A DNA stretch of 18,293 bases from an uncultured Opitutales bacterium. GTDB taxonomy: Bacteria; Verrucomicrobiota; Verrucomicrobiia; Opitutales; Intestinicryptomonadaceae. The DNA is taken from positions 1-18,293 of the forward strand of contig URAJ01000042.1 in NCBI GenBank assembly GCA_900545715.1, given 5' to 3'. Of this stretch, positions 1 through 7,792 are shown piece by piece. Positions within the stretch are counted from its first letter, which is position 1. Every line of letters begins with the position of its first letter. Both the position numbers and the translations under genes were made by a program. The notes under the pieces are model-generated. The model ran no database searches. It saw only the letters and a list, made by a program, of their open reading frames with translations, and was not told the origin of the DNA.

Positions 1-1308
1 CCTTCTTCTCTTATCCCCTCTTTCTTCCTCATCCCACTGAGTTTGACGAAGAGCGTTATATTTGAGGCGGCAAAATCAGAAGAATTTTCGGATTCCGAGA
101 TTCTTGCAGTATCGAGATTCAAGTCGGAGAGAGCCATAGCCTACCTTCCCTTTACAGCGCGCGGCATAGATGTAGGTTTGGACGAAAAAACCGATAAAAT
201 TATAACCGTATCCCTGTCACTCTACGTAAAAGACCTCCCGCTTTTCACAGCCGCCCAGGTAGAAGAGAAAAAAATAGAGGCAAGGAAGAAAGATCGCCTA
301 AGACACACCGAAAAACCCGAAAATCCCCCCGCCCCGTCCGGCGAAGCTCCCGAAGGCGGCGAAAGCGGAACTTTGTCAGGCGCAATTTCTGACCCCTCGC
401 CTCTCGCCGCGGCAGCAATTGCCGAAGCCGCCGCAATGGCCGAAGAAGGAGGCACAGAGCACGACGAAAAGAAAATCATAAGGATTTCAATCTTCGGGAT
501 AGTTGACGATCCCGCCTTCGAGCCGAATTCAAAGGCATTCAGGGTCTCGTGGGACGGCAAGAACGACGCCCCCGCCCCCAAGCACGACCCCGTTGACGGG
601 CGCATAGATTCGGTCGGGGTATTTAAGATAGGTACGCTGGAGCTCGATTTGGGCAGAAATACGTACGACGACGGCGACAAGATAGAATTTGAATCGCGCG
701 AGCTTACGGAGTTTATGAATTTTGTGTACGGCATAAATTCTGCGCAAGGGCTGCATTCCGACATAAGGTCGCACCTAGGCAAGATAGAAAATTTTGCGAT
801 AATATTGAAGCAGGAAAGCGGCGAACGCGGGGTAATATTTTATTCGGCGGACTCGTACGGGGAAGACTACGACAAGCCTGAGGACGGAGACGAAAAAAAA
901 CGCCCGGAAGAAACCTCCGGCAATTCGGAAATCACCAGCAGCGAAACGGGAGCCAAACAAGCCCCGCAAGACGGGCCGGGAAAAGGCTCTCCCAAAGACA
1001 TAGCCGACAAAGATGCCAAGGGCGATAATGAAGACAAATACTTTGAAGAGCTAAAAAAACTTCCGCCCGAAAAACTGCGCGAGGAACTCGAAAAGTACAT
1101 ATACAGCGCCGACAATATGCGCGCCTACATTGAGGAAACCGGCCTAACCGAAGAAAACTCTTTAAGTTTTGGTCATAAATCCGATATGGAAGAAGATAAA
1201 AATTTTGGCGAAGCCGCAAGCGGCGGCTCGAAGGGCAATGATGAGCGCGATATGCGCCCGAGAATCACTTTCGAACATTTGAGAGTCATCGAGAGTCAGC
1301 GCCCGTGA
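1..1308 (+). CDS. Hypothetical acidic protein, possibly secreted beta-sandwich (5' end uncertain)
   Basis: I do not recognise this gene. The frame is open to the left edge, so it may be truncated; the first possible start inside the window is TTG at 43, giving 421 residues. Numbered from that TTG, residues 20-65 (SRFKSERAIAYLPF, then a VSLSLYV strand) and about 145-270 (beta-rich, ending GVIFYSADS) loosely recall DNRLRE-type beta-sandwich domains, in which a strand motif with 'FxS' closes the fold; this is a weak resemblance by eye. Between them, about residues 72-143 form a charged Ala/Glu/Gly/Pro linker. Residues 271-421 are very acidic, rich in Glu, Lys, Asp and Gly, and probably disordered. 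No membrane segment is visible. It ends in TGA 142 bases before moxR on the same strand. Coding is supported by the long open frame and steady codon use; function is unknown. Confidence 0.6.
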   Translation, partial: PSSLIPSFFLIPLSLTKSVIFEAAKSEEFSDSEILAVSRFKSERAIAYLPFTARGIDVGLDEKTDKIITVSLSLYVKDLPLFTAAQVEEKKIEARKKDRLRHTEKPENPPAPSGEAPEGGESGTLSGAISDPSPLAAAAIAEAAAMAEEGGTEHDEKKIIRISIFGIVDDPAFEPNSKAFRVSWDGKNDAPAPKHDPVDGRIDSVGVFKIGTLELDLGRNTYDDGDKIEFESRELTEFMNFVYGINSAQGLHSDIRSHLGKIENFAIILKQESGERGVIFYSADSYGEDYDKPEDGDEKKRPEETSGNSEITSSETGAKQAPQDGPGKGSPKDIADKDAKGDNEDKYFEELKKLPPEKLREELEKYIYSADNMRAYIEETGLTEENSLSFGHKSDMEEDKNFGEAASGGSKGNDERDMRPRITFEHLRVIESQRP

Positions 1309-1355
1309 GTTTCTGGGCAAAAGCTAAAAAATGAACTTTGTACGCCGGGCTTTGT

Positions 1356-1371
1356 CTTATATTTTTATAAG
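1356..1371. repeat. Perfect 16-nt palindrome upstream of the Bat operon
   Basis: CTTATA-TTTT-TATAAG is a perfect inverted repeat with a TTTT centre, in the 142-base gap between the hypothetical gene and moxR. It could be an operator for a dimeric regulator, or a weak AT-rich hairpin. It has no T-run after it, so it does not look like an intrinsic terminator. A TTGTAC hexamer at 1338-1343 lies 16 bases before TATTTT (1360-1365), so the palindrome could also overlap a promoter of the operon. None of this is certain. Confidence 0.3.
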
Positions 1372-1450
1372 GCGGGCAAGCCGCATAATTTTAGGCAATT
1401 AACATGCCGCATGAGGTATTATTTTATATACAAAACCGTTAAATAAAGAA

Positions 1451-2443
1451 ATGAGCACAAATCTAAGCCAAATAAACGACAAGGTAAAATCGGCCTACGA
1501 GTGGACCGCTTTGCTGAAACAGGAAATCGGCAAGGTCATAATCGGGCAGAAATACCTTGTGGACAGACTACTGATAGGGATTCTCGCAAACGGCCACGTG
1601 CTGCTTGAAGGCGTGCCGGGGCTCGCGAAGACGCTCGCTGTCAAAACCATGGCTTCCGCGATGGACTCCAAGTTCAGCAGAATCCAGTTCACTCCCGACC
1701 TTCTCCCGGCCGACATAATCGGCACGCTCATATACAACCAGCAAAAAGGCGAATTTTTAACGCAAAAGGGGCCGATATTCGCAAACATAGTTCTCGCGGA
1801 CGAAATAAACCGCGCGCCCGCGAAAGTCCAGAGCGCGCTGCTCGAAGGCATGCAGGAGCGCCAAGTGACTATCGGCGGAGAGACCTATCCCCTGCCCGAG
1901 CCGTTCCTCGTGCTCGCCACGCAAAATCCGATAGACCAGGAGGGTACTTACCAGTTGCCCGAAGCGCAAGTTGACCGTTTCATGCTAAAGCTAAAAATCG
2001 GCTATCCGGACAAAAAAGAGGAGAGGTTGATACTCGACCTCATGGCAAAGACAAAGGTCGCCGAAAACGTAAACACTGTCGTAAACCCTGAACAGATTTT
2101 GTCGGCGCGCGAAGTTGTGGACGAGATATACCTCGACGACAAAATAAAAGACTATATAGTGGACATTGTCTTCGCAACCCGCGAGCCCGCAAAATACTCG
2201 CTGAAAAATCTCGAAAATATGATACAGTTTGGCGCCAGCCCGCGCGCTACAATCGCGCTTGCGCTCGCGTCCAAAGCCCGCGCGTTCCTCGAAGGCCGCG
2301 GATACGTCGTTCCGCAAGACGTCAAGGACGTTGCTCTCGACGTGCTGCGCCACAGGATAATAGTTTCGTACGAAGCGGAAGCCGAAAACATTTCGAGCGA
2401 AAATATAGTCGATAGCGTGCTCGGCAAAGTTGCAGTTCCCTAA
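1451..2443 (+). CDS. moxR: MoxR-family AAA+ ATPase of the Bat operon
   Basis: This is a cytoplasmic AAA+ ATPase of the MoxR family (330 aa, normal length), thought to act as a chaperone or remodeller for VWA-domain proteins encoded beside it. Visible motifs are Walker A GVPGLAKT (residues 54-61), Walker B IVLADEIN (113-120) followed by the family segment RAPAKVQSALLEGMQE, sensor 1 around ATQNP (156-160), and the arginine-finger region EAQVDRF (171-177). The C-terminal third is the helical lid with the typical GASPRA motif. The ATG at 1451 is preceded by an A-rich leader with no clear Shine-Dalgarno. It is the first gene of the Bat operon, with only 15 bases before the DUF58 gene. Family assignment is very secure; the exact client in this organism is inferred from the neighbours. 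Confidence 0.96.
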   Translation: MSTNLSQINDKVKSAYEWTALLKQEIGKVIIGQKYLVDRLLIGILANGHVLLEGVPGLAKTLAVKTMASAMDSKFSRIQFTPDLLPADIIGTLIYNQQKGEFLTQKGPIFANIVLADEINRAPAKVQSALLEGMQERQVTIGGETYPLPEPFLVLATQNPIDQEGTYQLPEAQVDRFMLKLKIGYPDKKEERLILDLMAKTKVAENVNTVVNPEQILSAREVVDEIYLDDKIKDYIVDIVFATREPAKYSLKNLENMIQFGASPRATIALALASKARAFLEGRGYVVPQDVKDVALDVLRHRIIVSYEAEAENISSENIVDSVLGKVAVP

Positions 2444-2458
2444 AAAAAGAACGCTTAT

Positions 2459-3385
2459 ATGGGCGACAAACTAAAAGATATGCTCAAGAAGGTGCGGCAG
2501 ATAGAAATCCGCACCAACAAGCACGTCAGCGACGCGCTTGCGGGAGCCTACCACAGCATCTTCAAGGGGCGCGGCATGGACTTTGAGGAAGCGCGCGAAT
2601 ACCAGCCCGGCGACGAAATACGCAGCATAGACTGGAATGTCACGGCGCGCACTGGGAAAGCCCATGTAAAAAAATACCGCGAAGAGCGCGAGCTTACAAT
2701 GATGATAGCGGTGGATTTGTCGGCGAGCGGACAGTTCGGCAGCGGCGAACTTTCTAAGAGAGAGCTTGCGGCGGAGCTTGCGAGCACGCTCGCATTTTCC
2801 GCAGCCAGAAACGGAGACAAAGTTGGGCTCGCGCTGTTTACCGAGGGGGTCGAGCACATCATACCGCCGCGCAAGGGGCGCAGGCACATTTTAAGGCTGA
2901 TACGCGACATTCTCGTGTGGCGGCCGCAAAAGGCAGGCACGGACATAGCTGCGGCTCTCGACGAAATAAACAGGATGCTGAAAAGGAAAGCCATTGTCGT
3001 TTTAATAAGCGACTTTTTGCAGGGTCCCGACGGCAAACTACCCAATCCGGAGGAGAAGACGGCGGATCCCGTATTCAAGGCGCTCGACATAGCCAACCGC
3101 AGGCACGACTTGGTCTGCTTTTCGCTCTCCGATCCGCGGGAGCTTGAAATGCCGCGCGGCCTTGGGGTAGTGACGCTCGAAGACGGAGAAACCGGAGAGA
3201 TAGTCGCAATCGACACTAACAGCTCATACATGTGCGACAAATACGCCGCGATAAACGCCTCCCGCATGAGGGAGTTCAAGCGGGCGCTCGCGCGGTCTAA
3301 CATAGACTTGCTCGAAGTTTACACGGACAAACCATACATCTCTGCTTTGAGAAGATTTTTTGAAAGGCGGGCTGCAAGGCAATGA
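2459..3385 (+). CDS. DUF58 domain protein (Bat operon, VWA-like)
   Basis: A DUF58 protein of 308 aa with no signal peptide or membrane segment, so it is probably cytoplasmic or peripheral. The family signature PGDEIRSIDWN is at residues 50-60, preceded by GRGMDFEEAREY. The VWA-like fold follows, and the metal-site residues appear complete: D86-L-S88-A-S90, T161 in KAGTD, and D185 in LISDFL. DUF58 genes almost always follow moxR and are thought to work with it, although the biochemical role is not settled. The ATG at 2459 has only a weak AAAGA upstream. The stop overlaps the next start as ATGA (3382-3385), so translation is probably coupled. Confidence 0.95.
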   Translation: MGDKLKDMLKKVRQIEIRTNKHVSDALAGAYHSIFKGRGMDFEEAREYQPGDEIRSIDWNVTARTGKAHVKKYREERELTMMIAVDLSASGQFGSGELSKRELAAELASTLAFSAARNGDKVGLALFTEGVEHIIPPRKGRRHILRLIRDILVWRPQKAGTDIAAALDEINRMLKRKAIVVLISDFLQGPDGKLPNPEEKTADPVFKALDIANRRHDLVCFSLSDPRELEMPRGLGVVTLEDGETGEIVAIDTNSSYMCDKYAAINASRMREFKRALARSNIDLLEVYTDKPYISALRRFFERRAARQ

Positions 3386-4167
3386 ATAGGATTTTAAAGA
3401 CGAGAAAAATTTTCTGTATTTGCGCAGTCGCAATTTTTTCGATTGCGGCTTTTGGGCAGCAGGCGCCCGGAGCGGCAGTAGCACCTGCAATGCCGGCGAT
3501 CGGGGCGCCACCTGCGGGAATTCCCGCAATGGGAATGCCGGCCTCCCAGCCGGCAACACCTCAGCCAGAAACTGTTTCATATGAAAATATTTTTCCGGAG
3601 ATATCGCCCGACAAGGGGAAAATCGGAATCGGTTTTTTTGAAAAATACTGGGGTTGGATTGCGGCTTTATGCGCGGCGGCGCTTGTTGGTTTGTACTTAA
3701 TTTTCAGGCCGAGAAAGCCCGTCCCCAAAACTCCCTACGAGCTCGCCGTGGCTGCGATAGACGCCGCAGAGCAAAACTCCGCGGAGCTCGACGAAAAGGA
3801 ATATGCCTCTCAAATAAGCTTTGCCGTGAGGGCGTACATCGAGGGTCAGCACTCAATACCCGCCCCCGTCAAAACGACGCAGGAATTTTTAAAAATTGCG
3901 GCGAAATCCATAGTATTCGACAAACAGCAGCGCGCTTTGATATCCCAAATTTTAAATATGTCCGACATGGCAAAATTCGCCCGAGACAAATTTACATCGG
4001 CCGAGCGCGCGGAACTTTCCTCTTGCGCGAGGAAGTTTTTGGAGTCGGATAAAATCCGATGCGATATAAAGAGCGGTTTGGAAAAATCCGCCACCGCCGA
4101 GCCCGAAGAAGCTGCGGAAACGGATGGAGAAAACGGAACGGAAAAAACAAACGATACCGAGAAATGA
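3382..4167 (+). CDS. DUF4381-like secreted/membrane protein of the Bat operon
   Basis: A 261-aa protein in the position where Bat operons commonly carry a DUF4381-type protein; the assignment rests on architecture and context more than on a signature. Residues 1-25 look like a signal peptide (hydrophobic core FCICAVAIFSIAAF, then GQQ). Residues 28-62 are a Pro/Ala/Met/Gly-rich linker. A membrane helix spans about 90-108 (WGWIAALCAAALVGLYLIF), followed by basic RPRK, so the C-terminal half should be cytoplasmic. That half (about 116-230) is helical and contains the TPYELAVAAID and AVRAYIEGQHSIPAPVKTTQEF elements that are typical of these proteins. The last 30 residues are acidic and probably disordered. 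It overlaps the genes on both sides by ATGA. Confidence 0.8.
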   Translation: MNRILKTRKIFCICAVAIFSIAAFGQQAPGAAVAPAMPAIGAPPAGIPAMGMPASQPATPQPETVSYENIFPEISPDKGKIGIGFFEKYWGWIAALCAAALVGLYLIFRPRKPVPKTPYELAVAAIDAAEQNSAELDEKEYASQISFAVRAYIEGQHSIPAPVKTTQEFLKIAAKSIVFDKQQRALISQILNMSDMAKFARDKFTSAERAELSSCARKFLESDKIRCDIKSGLEKSATAEPEEAAETDGENGTEKTNDTEK

Positions 4168-5201
4168 ACTTTGATTTTGCAAACCCAAATCTATTATGGC
4201 TGCTTCTGTTGTTGCCGGTGCTTGCCCTATTGCGCTCAGCCTCGGGCAAGAGCGGCTCGATAATTTTTTCAAGCGTTGCGATAGCAAAGGAAGCGGCAGG
4301 CAAAAATAGGGCAAAGCCGGGATTTTGGAGGTTTTTATTAACTCTTATAGCGCTCGCCCTGCTTATTACGGCCCTCGCGCGCCCGCGCCTCGGCAAGGGA
4401 TACAGCGAGCGCGAAGAAAGCGGCATAGACATCGTTCTTACAATAGACGTATCTGGTTCCATGTCGGCTCTCGATTTCTCCCCCAACGCGGCAAACCCGA
4501 TAACGCGCATGGACGCTGTAAAAGCGGTTATAAAAGAGTTCGTGGACAGGCGCCCAAACGACAGAATCGGCATGATAACGTTCGCGTCGAATCCGTTTAT
4601 CGTCTCGCCCATGACCTTGAATCACGACTGGCTCAGAAAAAATTTTGAGAGGGTTGACATAGGCGTAATCGACGCCGACAGCACGGCGATAGGAACAGCC
4701 CTAGTCATGAGCGTAAACAGGCTCAAAGAACTCAAAAACGCTAAGAGCCGCGTAGTGATACTGCTAACGGACGGCGAAAACAACGCCGGGCAGATAACGC
4801 CGATAGCTGCCGCAGAGGCAGCGGCGTCCTTCAACACAAAAGTATATACGATAGCCGTCGGCAGAAGCGGGATAGTCCCGGCCGCGCGCCTCGACGAAAA
4901 CCAAAGGGTCGTGCGCGACAACTACAACAGGCCCGTTTACGCGGGCGACATGAGAAGCAGCGTCGACGAGGGCACTTTGAGAAAAATTTCAGAAATAACC
5001 GGCGGCAAATTCTACCGCGCCGAAAACATGGCGGAGCTGCGGAATATATACTCCGATATAGACGCGCTCGAAAAAACTACTGTAAAACTAAAAAACTTTA
5101 CCTCTTACGAAGAGCTGTTCCCGTGGTTCGCGATAGCGGCGCTCGCAGTTCTTGCTCTAAAATTGCTGCTTGTAAACACAAGACTTAGGACTTTACCATG
5201 A
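4164..5201 (+). CDS. batA: BatA, VWA-domain membrane protein
   Basis: The ATG at 4164 is chosen (345 aa) because it forms an ATGA overlap with the previous stop and directly precedes the membrane helix; a start at 4059 would add 35 highly basic residues with no family support. Membrane helices are at about 9-23 and 55-72, then a VWA domain on the outer side, then a C-terminal helix at about 315-335 (FPWFAIAALAVLALKLLL). The metal-ion site is complete: D95-V-S97-G-S99, T174 in DSTAIGTAL, and D203 in LTDGEN. In the Bat system, BatA and BatB are paired VWA membrane proteins. The insert SALDFSPNAANPITRMDAVK after the MIDAS is the usual BatA layout. The stop overlaps the BatB-BatC start by ATGA. 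Confidence 0.93.
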   Translation: MNFDFANPNLLWLLLLLPVLALLRSASGKSGSIIFSSVAIAKEAAGKNRAKPGFWRFLLTLIALALLITALARPRLGKGYSEREESGIDIVLTIDVSGSMSALDFSPNAANPITRMDAVKAVIKEFVDRRPNDRIGMITFASNPFIVSPMTLNHDWLRKNFERVDIGVIDADSTAIGTALVMSVNRLKELKNAKSRVVILLTDGENNAGQITPIAAAEAAASFNTKVYTIAVGRSGIVPAARLDENQRVVRDNYNRPVYAGDMRSSVDEGTLRKISEITGGKFYRAENMAELRNIYSDIDALEKTTVKLKNFTSYEELFPWFAIAALAVLALKLLLVNTRLRTLP

Positions 5202-7792
5202 CATTCCATTCGCTAATATGGTTGTACGCCGGCTTAATTGTGGCGATAGCGCTGATAGCGCTCGCATTTTACTCCCGCGCGAAAAGGCGCGACATGCTCT
5301 CGAAATTCGCCTCGCAAAGGCTTATGCCCGAACTTACGCGAACTGTTAGCCGGCCTAAGATAATCGCAAAAAACACCCTCGCATTTTTGTCCGTAATGCT
5401 CATATTCGCAGCTCTCGCGCGCCCGCAGTGGGGCTACCGTTGGGAGGAGACAAAAACGCGCGGCATAGACATAATATTTGCGATAGACACCTCCAACAGC
5501 ATGCTCGCCGAGGACGTAAAGCCCGACAGGCTCGAGCGCGCGAAGCTGTCCGTACTCGACCTTGTGAACATATTGCAGGGGGACAAGATAGGCATAGTAG
5601 CTTTCAGCGGGCAGGCGTTTTTGCAATGCCCTCTAACGCTCGACTACGACGCGTTTAGAATGTCGCTCGAAGCGCTCGACACAAACGTCATACAGCGCGG
5701 CGGCACAAACATATCCGCCGCCATAGAAGAAGCCGAGGTAGCCTTTGCTTCAACCTCAAACCGCAAGATAATCGTGCTAATAAGCGACGGCGAAGAGCTT
5801 GAGGATTCAGCTCTCAACGCGGCTAAAAAAGCTGCTGAAAACGGGGTAGTCATATACACGCTTGGAGTCGGAGGCGCGAACGGAGAGTTCATTCCGGTGC
5901 GCGACGCCTCCGGCGGCACAACCCTTCTAAAAGACGAATCGGGCAATCCCGTAAAAAGCAGGCTAAACGAGAAAACTCTGACGGAAATAGCAAAGGCCAC
6001 CGGAGGATTCTACGAGCCGCTCACTGCCGACGGAATGGATATAATATACAACGAAGGCCTGAAAAAAATCCCGACGCAGGAAATGTCTTCTAGAATGAAG
6101 CAGTTGGCGATTGAGAGGTTTCAAATACCGCTCGGCTTGGCGATATTGTTGCTCGCGTTAAGCTCGCTTACCGGAACGCGAAAATTCTTTGTAGGCCGCG
6201 GAGGCGCGGCGGCGGTGTTATTCCTATCGCTCGCGCTCCTGCCCGCTCCCAAAAGTTTTGCGCAAGATAAACAGCAAGCCCCGCAAGAGGCTGCCGCCGC
6301 TGCACCCATTGCCGCTGACGCCGCCGAAAAGCTCATTCCGCAAACGGACGCTCCCGCCGAAAAGCCGCAAGAAAAAAAATATTCCATTCCTGAAAATCCG
6401 GACTCCCGCGATATGTTCAACTTGGGCATCGACGCTAAAAATGCGGGAGATTTTGATAAGGCGAGGGAATTTTTTCTCGCGGCGGCAAAGCTCTCTCCGG
6501 AGGATTTTGCACTGCATTCCGACATCTACTATAATATAGGGAATATGGACTACGCCGCGGCAAAATCCGCGAGCTCTAAAATGCTCGCCCCGCAAAATGT
6601 CGCAAAAAACACCGCCGCTGTTTTCGCCCAATCCGAACAATCCGCATCGCTCGGTACGCAGACTCTTGGCGAAGGACTGAAACTTCTTGAGGAAGAGTCG
6701 AAAGCCTTGAAATCCGCAAAAGATGAAAACGAAAAAAAACAGGCGCTCGAAAAAAGCCCCTTAAAGCAAAACGGATTTCAGGAAAAGCTAAAGCAGGCCA
6801 TATCCGCTTGCGAAGCTTCCTCAAAAGCGGCCGAAGAAACTTCCGCATCTATAGGGAAAGCCGTTTCGCAATGGGCAGACCTCTCCAAAATGATAGACAA
6901 ACCCGTTTCCGAATACTCCGACGCCCTTCTACTAAACCCCTCAAACAAAGATGCGGCAGAAAATCTCAAAGCCGCCGAATCGGCGAAATCTGCGGCGGCA
7001 AAAGAAATGGATAAGCTTTCAAAAATATCCGCAAACTCCGTCCCAGAACTTCAAAAAATAAAGCAAGATCTCGGGAAACTTGTCGAGGAACTAAAAAAGC
7101 TCCTGCGCGACGACAACCAGAATCAACAGAATCAGCAAAATCAGCAGAACCAGAATAACCAGAATAATCAGAATAATCAAGACCAGCAAAATCAACAAAA
7201 CCAACAGAATCAGAATAACCAACAGAACCAGCAAAATCAGAATCAACAGAATCAAAATAACCAGCAGAACCAGCAAGACCAAAATAAGCAAAATCAAAGC
7301 AACCAAGACAAACAAAATAACCAAGAGCAACAAAACAAAGACAATCAAAACCAGCAGAAGGACAAGCAGGATAACCGGCAAGATAAACAAAACGAAAAGG
7401 ATAAAGGAAATCAAAACAACGCCGATAAAAACAAAGATGAAAATTCCCAGCCGAACGACAATAAAAACGGCGGAGAAGATCGTCAAAATCCTGAAAATAA
7501 AAAAGACGAACAAGCCATAGACAACTCTCAAAAGCCCGGAGGCGAGGATAAAAAGCCCGAGTCCTCCCAAGGAGGCGACAAGCGGGATGAGCTCCCCGCC
7601 CCGAAGAAAGACGAACCTGCCGGCGCGGCGGGCGAAATCGACAAAGAGAATGTCAGAGAATCCGAAGGCGCCATGACAAGGGCGGAAGCAAGACAGCTTC
7701 TCGACTCCATGAAGGACGACGAAAAATTCTTGCCACTGCGCGGATTCGGAACGCAAAAACAACGCTACGAAAGCTCTTATAAAGATTGGTAA
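5198..7792 (+). CDS. batB: BatB-BatC fusion: VWA + TPR-like region + Gln/Asn-rich tail
   Basis: An 864-aa protein joining two Bat components. Residues 1-330 are BatB: membrane helices at about 8-26 and 57-73, a VWA domain with an intact metal site (D97-T-S99-N-S101, T170, D197), and a helix at about 308-325. A further hydrophobic stretch at 335-355 (AAAVLFLSLALLPA, ending SFAQ) looks like an internal signal or membrane segment that places the rest in the periplasm. Residues 403-460 resemble a TPR (DMFNLGIDAKNAGDFDKAREFF) and match the start of BatC. Residues 470-635 are Ala/Lys/Glu-rich and helical. Residues 639-750 are dominated by Gln and Asn, then an acidic Lys/Glu/Asp stretch, and finally a conserved-looking end, MTRAEARQLLDSMKDDEKFL...KDW, of the BatC type. 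BatB/BatC fusions are known in other phyla. Its stop overlaps batD as TAATG. Confidence 0.92.
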   Translation: MTFHSLIWLYAGLIVAIALIALAFYSRAKRRDMLSKFASQRLMPELTRTVSRPKIIAKNTLAFLSVMLIFAALARPQWGYRWEETKTRGIDIIFAIDTSNSMLAEDVKPDRLERAKLSVLDLVNILQGDKIGIVAFSGQAFLQCPLTLDYDAFRMSLEALDTNVIQRGGTNISAAIEEAEVAFASTSNRKIIVLISDGEELEDSALNAAKKAAENGVVIYTLGVGGANGEFIPVRDASGGTTLLKDESGNPVKSRLNEKTLTEIAKATGGFYEPLTADGMDIIYNEGLKKIPTQEMSSRMKQLAIERFQIPLGLAILLLALSSLTGTRKFFVGRGGAAAVLFLSLALLPAPKSFAQDKQQAPQEAAAAAPIAADAAEKLIPQTDAPAEKPQEKKYSIPENPDSRDMFNLGIDAKNAGDFDKAREFFLAAAKLSPEDFALHSDIYYNIGNMDYAAAKSASSKMLAPQNVAKNTAAVFAQSEQSASLGTQTLGEGLKLLEEESKALKSAKDENEKKQALEKSPLKQNGFQEKLKQAISACEASSKAAEETSASIGKAVSQWADLSKMIDKPVSEYSDALLLNPSNKDAAENLKAAESAKSAAAKEMDKLSKISANSVPELQKIKQDLGKLVEELKKLLRDDNQNQQNQQNQQNQNNQNNQNNQDQQNQQNQQNQNNQQNQQNQNQQNQNNQQNQQDQNKQNQSNQDKQNNQEQQNKDNQNQQKDKQDNRQDKQNEKDKGNQNNADKNKDENSQPNDNKNGGEDRQNPENKKDEQAIDNSQKPGGEDKKPESSQGGDKRDELPAPKKDEPAGAAGEIDKENVRESEGAMTRAEARQLLDSMKDDEKFLPLRGFGTQKQRYESSYKDW
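7115..7450 (+). repeat. Gln/Asn-codon microrepeat tract inside batBC
   Basis: About 110 codons made mainly of CAA/CAG and AAT/AAC in irregular NQQ and NNQ units, which gives imperfect 9-base periodicity such as CAGAATCAA. At the protein level this is residues 640 to about 750 of the BatB-BatC fusion. Mixing of synonymous codons shows the tract is not a recent pure expansion, though it could still gain or lose units by slippage. Lys and Asp become more frequent towards its 3' end. Q/N-rich linkers are also seen in BatC proteins of Bacteroidota. Confidence 0.85.

Noticed and set aside
1..42. Strongly pyrimidine-rich left edge, considered as a polypyrimidine regulatory tract.
   Set aside because: The frame is open through it and it may simply be coding sequence at the cut edge; too short to judge.
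222..782. Antisense open frame of 186 codons opposite the first gene.
   Set aside because: Ser/Pro-rich shadow of an Asp/Glu/Gly-rich coding strand; the plus-strand frame has better composition and extends to the edge.
4059..4163. Upstream ATG extension of batA.
   Set aside because: Adds 35 mostly Arg/Lys/Gly residues that overlap the previous gene and precede the proper membrane helix; the ATGA-linked start at 4164 is better.
7115..7450. Repetitive tract considered as a CRISPR array or tandem satellite.
   Set aside because: No regular repeat-spacer structure; periodicity comes from alternating Gln and Asn codons in one frame.
7091..7762. Long antisense open frame (223 residues), extremely rich in Leu, Val and Ile, looking like a membrane protein.
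   Set aside because: It is the mirror of the Gln/Asn codons of the BatB-BatC tail: CAR and AAY codons read as Leu/Val/Ile on the other strand. Its composition has no other support and there is no promoter or start context.
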